This document shows, in pieces, positions 56,301-64,000 of a DNA stretch of 64,000 nt. Position numbers and translations under genes: made by a program. Each line of letters begins with the position of its first letter. The first letter of the stretch is position 1. The notes beneath the pieces are model-generated. The model saw only the letters and a list, made by a program, of their open reading frames with translations, did no database searches and was not told where the DNA came from. The DNA comes from Mactra quadrangularis (Eukaryota > Mollusca > Bivalvia > Venerida > Mactridae): positions 58,423,872-58,487,871 of the forward strand of contig CM046301.1 of assembly GCA_025267735.1 (NCBI GenBank), read 5' to 3'.

Positions 56301-59300
56301 ATCTACATCACTATCATCATCACCATCATCTTTGTTAACATCAGTTTTATTTTGAAATAAACCTTCAGACATTTCTTGAAGACGAGAAGCCTACAAACAT
56401 AATATTTGTCAGTAATTACACAGTACGTATATGATGTGCAAAAATCACAAGAAAAATACAATACACTATTTCCGGAATTCTAATATTCGGGTTTTCCCTT
56501 GTGATTTAAATAACTTATGTAGACCAATAAATATTTTGACTGAGTGGCTATTGGTCCAAAACCACTAGGCGTGAGTTCTGAAGCCTTATGAAGGAATAAA
56601 CAATGAACCCAGATCTTGGTGTTACAAATCTATTTGATATAACTATTCTTCAATTTATATAATTATTACATACATCATCTCATTAAATTGTCAACTAGTG
56701 TTAGTTTAATATTAATGAGGTTGTAGAAAAAACAGCGATAAATATGAGACGTCTAACCAGTAACAACTTAAAGGCCTAACCAGTACCAACTTAGAAGTCT
56801 AACCAGTAACAACTTAGAAGTCTAACCAGTAACAACTTAGAAGTCTAACCAGTACCAACTTAGAAGTCTAACCAGTAACAACTTAGAAGTCTAACCAGTA
56901 CCAACTTAGAAGTCTAACCAGTAACAACTTAGAAGTCTAACCAGTAACAACTTAGAAGTCTAACCAGTACCAACTTAGAAGTCTAACCAGTAACAACTTA
57001 GAAGTCTAACCAGAACCAACTTAGAAGTCTAACCAGTAACAACTTAGAAGTCTAACCAGTAACAACTTAGAAGTCTAACCAGTACCAACTTAGAAGTCTA
57101 ACCAGTAACAACTTAGAAGTCTAACCAGTAACAACTTAGAAGTCTAACCAGTGACAACTTAGAAGTCTAACCAGTACCAACTAAGAAGTCTAACCAGTAC
57201 CAACTTAGAAGTCTAACCAGTACCAACTTAGAAGTCTAACCAGTAACAACTTAGAAGTCTAACCAGTACCAACTTAAAGAGACTACGTCACATTAACATG
57301 GGTGCAAGATGAAAATTTTGAAAAACCTGAAAACTGTAATTTGAAACCATTTTCCTTCATAATTTAATAGCAAAACATTGTCAAATTTGTTGAGAAAACC
57401 TGAACTTCAGGCATATGCCCGAAAACTTGCACCCATGCATTTAATGACACCACAAAGACGACATAGACTAAACCTGAATATTTAAGTTAGTGATAAATCA
57501 TGATATAGATGTATATAAGAATGCAAGATACTACATCCAGTAAATCACTGACTGCAGTGATTGATTATTATATCAATAAAGCTTACTTCAGTTGGGGCAC
57601 TGTTAGAAGTAGGAAACTGTAAATCTAAAGCTCTCTCTATCTTCTCTTCTTCTTTATTTTTCTCTAGTTCTTTCTTATATGCTTTGAAACATAAATCCTG
57701 AAATTCACATACATTTCAAACTTATAGTACAAACGAACAAAACAAGACTTAAAACAAAAATGGATCACAGCCAAATGGGTTAATATTAATGCACGGATAT
57801 GATTAAACTTTCTACTCTCTGGGCATTGCTGGAATCTAATTCGTACAGCCAAATTATGGATATATTTGTAAGGAGTGAACTATTTAAGAGAAACATGTTA
57901 TTTTTCATTAAAATGATTATAATAAACTAATTCATAAGCCACTATGTCAGCACCAGTGAGTAAGCCTATCACAATTTTTATATATTTTTCATGGATTTAT
58001 CAATGTTAACACAAATAAAGGAATAGTCATTATACTGTTGACAGCTCACCTAACCTAGCTTTCATTGACCTTCATTTATAACCAATACTCACTTACCCTT
58101 CCACAAGGTCAAAAACTTTTCCAAATACATACATCTTTCAAATGGAGAAAAATCAACACAATTGTTGAATTTCATGGAAGTATATAAACCAGCCCAGTGA
58201 AGATCAAATCAGCAACCCCAATGAGACACCACATTAGAAATCCTGCTAGTAGTCTACAGTGCCACAAACCCATATAACAAAATGACAAAGGTTGATAGCT
58301 TTACAATCTGGGTTGGTAGCACAGTCGGTAGCATGCTGGAATTTGGAATCTCAAGTCCCCAGGGAGATACAGGTTCAAATCCCACCGAGCGGTAATACCC
58401 TTCCATGAAAATTTGGCAAAAACGTTAATTTCCCTCTATAAATAAGGTATATAGAGAAGTTTCCTGCCTTGTGGATGGGTAGGCGAGTACTGGTCATAGA
58501 CAAAAGATCAGGGAAGCTAGGTTTGGTGAGCTGGACACCGTAACATGACCAAAATGTGTTGACATGGCGTTAAACCCAGTAAAATAGAAAATAAATAAAT
58601 GATAGCTTTACTATATCAAGTAGTCAACTGTGCCACAAACTCATGTTAACAAAATGACGTAACATAAAGGTAGATAGTTTAACTATACGTGTACAAACTA
58701 ACCTGATATTCATCAAAATCAGGGTTATAAGACATTCCAGGATGAGGTAATTCTACAGCAGGAGCTAAAGATGGTGGTTTCTGTAGATGTGCTGGTGCCT
58801 AGAAATAATAATTACACAAAATTGTATACTGAGGTCCAAAAGTTTCTTCATACATGCAGTTTTTTTCCATATTTTTCTCTTGTGTTTTATTAAAAAAATT
58901 ATTGCCAACACATTTTATTATTAGTTTTACTTTATATAGATAATACATAAACAACAAAATGAATAGTTCATGTTAAACAGTATATTAGTTGTGTAACTTA
59001 TAACTACTTGTAAATTATTTCAAAGTACACTTCAAAACATCAAAATTTAATATGTGTAAAGAACAAAAAAGCAATAGGATTTAATCCATGTCTCATGCTT
59101 TTCAGCAATAATGTGTAAAAAAACATCTTCGTACTCCCTGTGCACAGATGGAAAATCCTATAAATCAGAGTACCAAATTAGGTCTACTGTTAAAATCAAA
59201 GTATTAAAGTTACCTTTATTTTACATTTTTTTGTTACTCTACAATAATGTTCATCTCCAACTTCTGTTGTAGGTTCATCTAAGTTAAAAATAGACAAAAA

Positions 59301-62300
59301 TACATCTTACATGATCTTCAATTATGCCAGAAAATAAGGCCACAACAAGTTGATCATATGTTAAATGGATACGCTCACACCTTAATTTTGACGGTTTTTA
59401 CAAAAAATGTTTTTATTTCCTCACTCGTAAAATTTGGTCAAACCTCTATATGAAGCAACTGAACTAAGATTTTAAAAAAAAAAATTCTTCGCTCAATCGA
59501 CATATTTTTTTCCAGAAAAATCCGTAGAATACATGATCAACTTGTTGTGGCCTAATAAACAAAAAAATGAAAAGTTTAGGGCTAGTGTTCAAGAAAATTA
59601 AAGACTGCTTCAATAACTACCGGGTAAATCAGGGGTGTAGAATTCTAAGTTTTTTCCACTTGTCCTTGGACAAGCAAAATCTAAAAATCAACTTGCTTTG
59701 AGTTTGAAACGCACTTGCCGAGACGTACAATACTAAAAAATATAGTGAAATATGATATAAAATACAAGGAGATGGTTACATTATTAAGTGTAATGCTATG
59801 TTAATGTATTTACAGCTAAAATATTATGTGGGGTGGAAATATTTACTTGTCCTCAGACATAAATGTATGAGTTGGACAAGTTGGGCATAGGAATTCCTTA
59901 CCAGCCACCCGGCTAGCTCAGTTGGTAACATGCAAGTCTACTGATTGAGGGGTTGTGGGTTCGATTCCTGGGCGGGGCATACTTTCATGGAGCAAGGTCA
60001 TGAAATTATTTCTACAGCCATTCTCCCTCCTACCAATGATTTTTAATTATGTAGGGCAGTTGTCAGTTACTGACAAAAGTATGCACTTAGTAGTTGGTTA
60101 ACAGCCAAATCCAGAGATTTAGCCTTTCCAGGAGAAGTGAGTGACCTATACCATGTGTTGCTACGGTGTTAAACCCAACAAACAAACAAATTCCACACCC
60201 GTGAATAAATAGTCAACAAACCTCCCCAAAGATCATATTGTGCTGTTGGTTGTTTTCCTTTAGTTCTATTGTACTGATTTCTTTCTTTAATAGCTAGTTT
60301 TCTCTGTTGAAAGGCTGTTTTCTGTGTGACTGATACTACTCCTTTACTTTCTTTTTCTATGACAACAGGAGCTCTTTTGTCCTTTCTGAAAATAATTACG
60401 GAAAAAAATTATTATCGATCGTCGGAAATAATAGGACGACCATTTCGAACAACCATCGATTATATAATCGAAACATTTACTCAGGTTTTCATTCTGGATT
60501 TCTAAAAAATATATGACATTAAGTTGCAATGGTTTAAAATACTTTGTTTCATACAATAGAATATTACAACATACATAATCAACCTATAATTAGTGGTTTG
60601 GTGGATGTTTAATAATGCAAATTCTGAATAAAAATTAAGAAAAGAATGAAATGAAGAATGACCCACTTCTTTGGAGGAGGAGGCTTTAATCCAACTTCAA
60701 TATCTTTCAACTTCTCTTGTGCTCGTCTTTTTCTGCTTGGTTTGCTTTCAACTGTAACAAAGGAAAGATTATTTTCATATATATAGTTTCTTATCGATAA
60801 AATAGCTATTATTTGTTGCTTGAATTTACAGTAGATTACATACAAGAGGGTCCTGAGGACCCTGGACCACTCACCTTAGAACTAGAAGATGCTTAAAGCA
60901 TCTGAGAAAATTAGCAGGTTCAGCCAATGAATCAGTGATCCCTGGGGCCAGGCCAATTATACATGTATTATGAATAATTTGGACAATCTTTGTAGAAGAC
61001 ATAATACCACATATCAAATATGAAAGCTCTATGCCTTGTTGTAATTCAGAAGAAGATTTTTTAACATTCCCAAATATAACTCAAAGTAAATCTTGTGATC
61101 CAGGGGGGCAGGACCAATTTTGACCCCAGGAGCATAATTTGAACAATCTTTGTAGAGAACCTTAATATGATGCTACATGCTAAATATCAATTCCCTTATA
61201 TAACTCTATGTAAATCTTGTGAACTCTGGGGCAGGGGCCAATTTTGACCACAGGGGCATAATTTGAGTAATATTAGTAAGGCACCTTCTAGTGATGCTAC
61301 ATGCCAAATTTAATAATTGTAGTCCTTATGGTTTTTGACAACAAGATTTTTTAAGAAATTATTGACAACAGGTGCACACACGCGCTCACAAACGCACATT
61401 GGTCAGACCCCTCACAATAGCTCATTTTGAGCACTTAGTGCTTAGGTGAGCTAAAAACAAAAATGAGAAAAATGACAATAATCAAAGGACATCAGGTTAA
61501 TCTTATAAAAGTTGAAGAACAATGAAGTTTTCAAATATTATAAAATGCAAATTGTGTGGTACTGAAACAATCTGATTAAAACCCGATCTAAAATTTTACA
61601 CTCGCATACTCGCTAATTTAGATCTGGCCTTTTCCAAATGAAGGTCACGTATAGGTGACCTTTTCTCATCATAATATTCATGACGAAATTGTTATGATAC
61701 GTAACTTGTTTACATCGCCTACGTCACGCAATCTGAAATGAGCCGCCCAATCGCAGACTGTGAATAATACTGCTGTTAAATAAGCATGCAAACCTTGGTC
61801 TAAAAATAGAAATCAAAATGTGATTAATAGCGTTTTCGTCTAGATGAAAGCTATGCATTGATTAGTCGACACAAAGTTCATCTCGACGTGACCTTGCATT
61901 GAGAAAGTACAGATCCTGTACGACAACGCTCTACAGGATCTCTGTTAACGGAGATTGGTACTGAAACTATATCAGCTAAATCATTATTTAACATAGATAG
62001 TTGGGCAAGACTGTAAAGCAATTTATAACATAAATAAAATATACTTATATAGAGGACATAGTGCCAACAATATAAAGAATAATTAAGAGAAGCATACCTG
62101 TTTTAGTTTCTGATAATTCCTTATCAACAAAGAACAATGCTTCATCAGGCTTGTCAGCAATTATACCCCTGAAGAAGAAAGCATTTATATATGATGGCAG
62201 TCACTGCAAAACTCAACAGTTTGTTAGTGGACAGTAGGCCCTGTGAAGTTCAAAATTTTACAGGACCAAACCAAGTCTTACCATAGATATTTTTCAATTT

Positions 62301-63581
62301 ACATATTTTGAGGAATTGAAAACTGTGTGGATTAGATCAAGTTTTTTTGTCAGACAGTTGATCCAATTAACAGGATTTGTCCATCTGTCCACCACATTTT
62401 ATGGTGACTATATGATGGATATGTTCCTAAATAACTGACCATGAATTAATGGTAAGAAAATCTGACTGTTACCCGAACTTAATTATTCTGTCCTTCAAGT
62501 TCCTTTATAATATAGGGCTCATTTAGAAGTACAGATTAGCTTGCAAGAAAATAGAAACACTTTATTTGGATATATGTATCATGTGGCGTGGTCAGTTTAA
62601 AAAAACCTGACAACCTTGGACATAGTACTATTATCAGCAATTCTGTGGTTGTGACCAGCACCTAACTCCTTGGAAATGATGAGGAAGTTGGGCTTTTTAA
62701 ACTGGAAAAATTCACATATGCAATTGTAAATGAGTAATGAGTACTTTCAGTTTATCACAATAACCGTGCAAAAATAGCCAAGGCAATCTGAATTTAAATT
62801 GGGTCACGTCATTTGTAAGAATTGATTTTGAACGAATATATTAGGTACAGTATAAAAGCCAGTATCCGGACCGTTCCGAGTATACTATTGACTGTTGACA
62901 GTAAGAATGGCTACTCTGGAGAGATTAAAATTCGTTTAAGCGAAGCGAAACTTTATTTACCGACACGAATTCAGTTCAAAATGGAGGTGAGCGACCACAA
63001 CCCTGGATAGTAGGAAAAGTAATTAGTGTTTTCGTAAGCAAAAAATCTGATTATTATCTTTTGCTTTATAGAAAGAATAAAAGTAAACTTTTATCTATCG
63101 ATTGGTGCTAATTTGACCCACATTCATTTACTTTTTGAAAAAAATATTTTGCTATGCATTTTTGAAGCAATCTGTTAAGACCCTACATAACAGAAGAACG
63201 TCCGTATGATAAAATAGTTATGTAGGATGTTATATTTACTTTAGGACTATTTCAACCTATGACTTTAACTTTATATAACCATGAACAAAAATATTCCAAT
63301 TTAGCCTTCATGTTAAAGGTTTTTACATGCCAAAATGAATGTAAGAAACTTTGATTTAAGCATTATAAATAAATATGATACTAAACTAATGCGGGTGCCG
63401 AACTAATGCCCCGAATCGGTAAAGGTCCGAATCCATCTAATAAAAAATCAACAAACCCGGTTCTTTCTTGAAGTCTTTGATCCTCCAGAAAATCATCAAG
63501 TTCTTGTGTATCGACTTTTCTCCATGATTTCTTCTTATTTTTACTTAATCTTTTCTTTTTTGCACCTTTTTCGACTTCCAT
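50315..63581 (-). CDS. NOP53: NOP53 (GLTSCR2) ribosome-biogenesis factor, 13 coding exons
   Basis: NOP53 is a nucleolar protein needed for late 60S subunit maturation; it brings the exosome helicase to pre-60S particles and in vertebrates binds 5S RNP proteins. Exons in order: 63457-63581, 62098-62168, 60667-60751, 60222-60385, 59214-59278, 58703-58798, 57587-57697, 56205-56390, 55128-55183, 53458-53577, 52036-52102, 51416-51498, 50315-50378. Phases join to 430 residues (human 478). Landmarks: SWRKVDTQELDDFLEDQRLQ then ER near the N-terminus, ALFFVDKE, YDLWGDEP, PAVELPHPGMSYNPDF, an acidic run at about 260-274, a long basic coiled-coil-like stretch (about 285-345), RRLGHRKFEEPDLPLKLSDE, PEGNLIKERFQSYMKRNILE and the basic end KLKRKYKKK. 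Start is the first ATG; the upstream in-frame codon is GTG, not ATG. Convergent with SOS. Confidence 0.95.
50763..51231. mobile_element. GGGC-end MITE, CAG target site (NOP53 intron 12)
   Basis: 469 bp. GGGCCCATTGCCTAAGC and TTAGGCAATGGGCCC; CAG on both sides. Strong internal match to 35165-35632. Confidence 0.85.
51416..51498 (-). CDS. NOP53: NOP53 exon 12 (383-410)
   Basis: PEGNLIKERFQSYMKRNILE then PVGSINGK. Reading on gives an immediate TAA, but that TAA is inside a perfect GTAAGT donor, and the missing C-terminus is found in exon 13. Confidence 0.96.
52036..52102 (-). CDS. NOP53: NOP53 exon 11 (360-382)
   Basis: FEEPDLPLKLSDELVGSLRE then LR, matching [21 protein letters not shown]. Confidence 0.96.
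52196..52623. mobile_element. GGGC-end MITE, TAA target site (NOP53 intron 10)
   Basis: 428 bp. GGGCACGTTCCGCAAGG and CCTTGCGGAACGTGCCC; TAA at 52193-52195 and 52624-52626. Several GCTAGCTAGCG runs inside. Confidence 0.88.
52688..52830 (-). mobile_element. SINE family C, inverted fragment (NOP53 intron 10)
   Basis: Complement of the class II tRNA-like head (TGGGACTCAAACCAACGTGG) and TTGCTCAAG body of the 15874 copy. Confidence 0.65.
52875..53175 (+). mobile_element. Chimeric SINE: family C head, family B tail (NOP53 intron 10)
   Basis: Head and first body as in family C (GTAATCATTGGATAGCCAGG, CTCAGTACTGGAGG); from about 53065 the sequence is family B (GTTAACAGCTAAATCCAGAG, AATGTGTTGCTACGGC). 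Confidence 0.65.
53458..53577 (-). CDS. NOP53: NOP53 exon 10 (320-360)
   Basis: LKSIKAEIRESERIKEAKAK ... QTRRLGHRK. The donor is taken as GTATCC after AGA AA because only this joins RRLGHRK to FEEPDL in frame, matching RRLGRLKYQAPDI of human. Confidence 0.92.
53775..54065 (-). mobile_element. Inverted relative of the 22690 element (NOP53 intron 9)
   Basis: Ends TTAAGCCGGATTTTCATC / GAAAATCCGGCTAATA; core complement CATGGTATGTTATCATTGTA and GCCTGCCCGCCCG microsatellite. Confidence 0.6.
54314..54851. mobile_element. Old hAT-type MITE (NOP53 intron 9)
   Basis: TAGGGCTGTCACGATATACC at the left, ATATTGTGACAGTCCA at the right; internal sequence similar to 14668-15063. No clear 8-bp duplication, so the ends have decayed. 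Confidence 0.6.
54852..55110 (-). mobile_element. Pearl-like element, inverted relative of 23332-23634 (NOP53 intron 9)
   Basis: Reads GTGAGCTAATGCTCACTAGT ... ACGGACGGACG ... CCCCCCTCTTCTTCGAAGCG GGGGTAT, the reverse complement of the SOS intron 13 copy with few changes. Ends within 20 bp of NOP53 exon 9. Confidence 0.7.
55128..55183 (-). CDS. NOP53: NOP53 exon 9 (302-320)
   Basis: AKLAVKEKEKRMKDNSIY; 56 bases, phase 2 donor GTTTGT. Confidence 0.88.
56205..56390 (-). CDS. NOP53: NOP53 exon 8 (240-301)
   Basis: RLQEMSEGLFQ then acidic KDDGDDDSDVDDNVDN and basic RKRKKEKQLKQK. Corresponds to FQELCEGLLEESDGEGEPG in human. Confidence 0.94.
56455..56510. repeat. Fragment of the CCGGAATT MITE (NOP53 intron 7)
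   Basis: ACTATTTCCGGAATTCTAAT then ATTCGGGTTTTCCC, one end only. Confidence 0.5.
56751..57276. repeat. 23-bp minisatellite, 23 units, with higher-order structure (NOP53 intron 7)
   Basis: Unit GTCTAACCAGTAACAACTTA GAA (23 bp). The main variable site is A or C in CAGTAACAAC / CAGTACCAAC. In order the units read A C A A C three times, then A A A C C C A C (unit 12 also has GAACC, unit 18 GTGAC). Three repeats of a five-unit block show a 115-bp higher-order unit. Confidence 0.95.
57587..57697 (-). CDS. NOP53: NOP53 exon 7 (203-239)
   Basis: FKAYKKELEKNKEEEKIERA then LDLQFPT, matching the charged helix followed by LALPAT in human. Confidence 0.95.
58030..58265 (-). mobile_element. SINE family A, old inverted copy (NOP53 intron 6)
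   Basis: CTCACCTAACCTAGCTTTCA ... CTTACCCTTCCACAAGGTC ... CCATAAA-type body of family A in the minus orientation; head decayed. Confidence 0.6.
58305..58600 (+). mobile_element. SINE family A with 11-bp duplication (NOP53 intron 6)
   Basis: Head TAGCACAGTCGGTAGCATGC and GGTTCAAATCCCACC, tail GCGTTAAACCCAGTAAAATA then AATA repeats. GATAGCTTTAC flanks it at 58294-58304 and 58601-58611. Confidence 0.88.
58703..58798 (-). CDS. NOP53: NOP53 exon 6 (171-202)
   Basis: KPPSLAPAVELPHPGMSYNP then DFDEYQ, matching [25 protein letters not shown]. One of the strongest matches. Confidence 0.97.
59040..59180. repeat. Partial CCGGAATT MITE (NOP53 intron 5)
   Basis: GCAATAGGATTTAATCCATG, AGCAATAATGTGTAAAAAAA and CCTGTGCACAGATGGAAAAT match the right half of the 47581 copy. 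Confidence 0.55.
59214..59278 (-). CDS. NOP53: NOP53 exon 5 (149-170)
   Basis: DEPTTEVGDEHYCRVTKKCK. Joined to exon 4 it gives YDLWGDEP. Confidence 0.92.
59338..59552. mobile_element. Tourist-like MITE, TAA target site (NOP53 intron 4)
   Basis: 215 bp, GGCCACAACAAGTTGAT / ATCAACTTGTTGTGGCC, TAA on both sides (59335-59337, 59553-59555). Confidence 0.88.
59904..60190 (+). mobile_element. SINE family B, best copy (NOP53 intron 4)
   Basis: Head GGCTAGCTCAGTTGGTAACA (A box) and GGTTCGATTCCTGG (B box); tail CTACGGTGTTAAACCCAAC then AAAC repeats. Confidence 0.88.
60222..60385 (-). CDS. NOP53: NOP53 exon 4 (94-149)
   Basis: KDKRAPVVIEKESKGVVSVT and onward to PTAQYDLWG; the last matches RPFYDLWA of human. 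Phase 1 donor GTTTGT. Confidence 0.92.
60480..60610. repeat. Inverted relative of 20215-20350 (NOP53 intron 3)
   Basis: TTAAGTTGCAATGGTTTAAA and ATAATTAGTGGTTTGGTGGAT are reverse complements of segments in SOS intron 10. It spans 60412-60610 more loosely, with TATCGATCG and ATCGATTATATAATCG runs, and touches the exon 3/exon 4 interval. Confidence 0.55.
60667..60751 (-). CDS. NOP53: NOP53 exon 3 (66-94)
   Basis: SKPSRKRRAQEKLKDIEVGL then KPPPPKK, a basic low-conservation segment. Donor GTGGGT. Confidence 0.85.
60868..61455. mobile_element. Pearl-like element with about three ~150-bp cores (NOP53 intron 2)
   Basis: Left ACTCACCTTAGAACTAGAAG, right TTAGTGCTTAGGTGAGCT: inverted GGTGAG ends. AATTTTGACCCCAGGAGCAT and TAAATCTTGTGATCCAGGGG recur. 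Confidence 0.55.
61568..61957 (-). mobile_element. 397-bp-family element (NOP53 intron 2)
   Basis: 390 bp. CAATCTGATTAAAACCCGAT at the left, GGAGATTG at the right. Exact 9-bp duplication GTACTGAAA at 61559-61567 and 61958-61966. Confidence 0.92.
62098..62168 (-). CDS. NOP53: NOP53 exon 2 (42-66)
   Basis: GIIADKPDEALFFVDKELSE, matching GGLLSEAPNEKLFFVDTGS. Donor GTATGC. Confidence 0.95.
63457..63581 (-). CDS. NOP53: NOP53 exon 1 (1-42)
   Basis: MEVEKGAKKKRLSKNKKKSW then RKVDTQELDDFLEDQRLQER, matching KKRGWRRL...VDQFLEDVRLQERT of human NOP53. Donor GTTTGT, phase 2. Confidence 0.95.
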
Positions 63582-63702
63582 TTTCACGAAGTAAACAAAA
63601 ACACGTGAGCAGCAAGCGTCCAGTAACTTTGATGTGACGGGGTTACTTCCCTTAAAAAGTCAAGTATAAAAACCAACCAAGTCGGTCTGCAAGTTTTACA
63701 AA
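63582..63702. promoter_or_regulatory. Shared promoter between NOP53 and the unknown gene
   Basis: Only 121 bp separate the two divergent start codons. A perfect E box CACGTG lies at 63602-63607, 21 bp from the NOP53 ATG; E boxes of this kind are typical of MYC-regulated ribosome genes. A TATA-like TATAAAAA lies at 63665-63672, 31 bp before the plus-strand ATG. Motifs are seen; their use is inference. Confidence 0.6.
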
Positions 63703-63827
63703 ATGCACGAAAATGAAATTATTTCGCTTATTTCTCCTAAAATAAGTCATCTAGTATTGAATTTACTTCAGGAAGGATATCTCGGACTCTGTGGAGCCAA
63801 AGTGAAGATAAATGATCTGAATACTAG
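63703..63827 (+). CDS. First coding exon of an unidentified gene
   Basis: ATG at 63703 opens MHENEIISLISPKISHLVLN, then LLQEGYLGLCGAKVKINDLN TR, ending at a strong GTGAGT donor (63828) in phase 2. A short hydrophobic helix pattern (SHLVLNLLQEGYLG) is the only visible feature; it loosely recalls a LisH-type start but lacks enough to call one. The gene runs off the window. Divergent partner of NOP53. Confidence 0.65.
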
Positions 63828-64000
63828 GTGAGTCATGCATTGTCATAGGATTTCGCGACTATAATGTAGACTCCAAAACATAACAAAGCAGAAACTGTCT
63901 CAATGAAGCTAGTTTAGTAAAACATATACATATATTGTTAAGCCTTTAGAACTTTGTCAATCATATAGTTTTTGTTAATCAAAATTTCTCTATATATACT
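63828..64000 (+). other. Start of intron 1 of the unidentified gene
   Basis: AT-rich, no second exon before the window ends. Confidence 0.5.

Noticed and set aside
56751..57276. CRISPR-like or regulatory repeat array
   Set aside because: 23-bp units are head to tail without spacers; plain minisatellite.
59904..59980. Functional tRNA gene
   Set aside because: Same reason: tRNA-like head of SINE family B, with body, tail and several relatives in the window.
63582..63587. NOP53 start two codons upstream of 63581
   Set aside because: The upstream codon is GTG; the first ATG is at 63581.

Overview
This window is animal nuclear DNA: split genes with GT/AG introns, AT-rich introns packed with small transposons, tRNA-derived SINEs, LINE fragments and minisatellites. 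The exon content (a full Son of sevenless gene and a full NOP53 gene) is metazoan. The repeats point to a mollusc, most likely a bivalve: SINEs whose tail reads like 'gggtttaacgccgt', and elements with CCGT microsatellites followed by ~169-bp tandem cores, which resemble the 'pearl' elements described from bivalves. The species cannot be named from the sequence alone.

Layout. 1-7500 is repeat-rich intergenic DNA with one candidate minus-strand coding exon (1632-1747), a 42-bp repeat foldback (2083-2440), two abutting perfect hairpins (2957-3130), a dead LINE (3555-4810, minus) and a Tc1-type transposase remnant (5308-5620, minus). 7500-38750 is the SOS gene on the plus strand: 24 coding exons whose phases all join to one 1294-residue reading frame. 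38750-50300 is the convergent intergenic space, with a 5'-truncated LINE (40024-41240), a pearl-like tandem element (45778-47465) and nested miniature transposons. 50315-63581 is NOP53 on the minus strand: 13 coding exons joining to 430 residues. At 63703 an unidentified plus-strand gene starts, head to head with NOP53 and only 121 bp away.

Function. SOS is the guanine-nucleotide exchange factor that loads Ras with GTP (and, through its DH-PH unit, acts on Rac) downstream of receptor tyrosine kinases. NOP53 is a nucleolar 60S ribosome-biogenesis factor. There is no sign of a shared pathway; SOS and NOP53 converge, and NOP53 shares a short promoter with the unknown gene.

The mobile DNA is unusually legible. 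A 397-bp element occurs five times with 9-10 bp target duplications. A Tourist-like element occurs three times with 3-bp duplications. A foldback element sits in a satellite array whose intact sister units give its empty site. A tRNA-headed element with terminal inverted repeats sits inside a SINE. No prokaryotic-type system, CRISPR array, rRNA gene or genuine tRNA gene was found.
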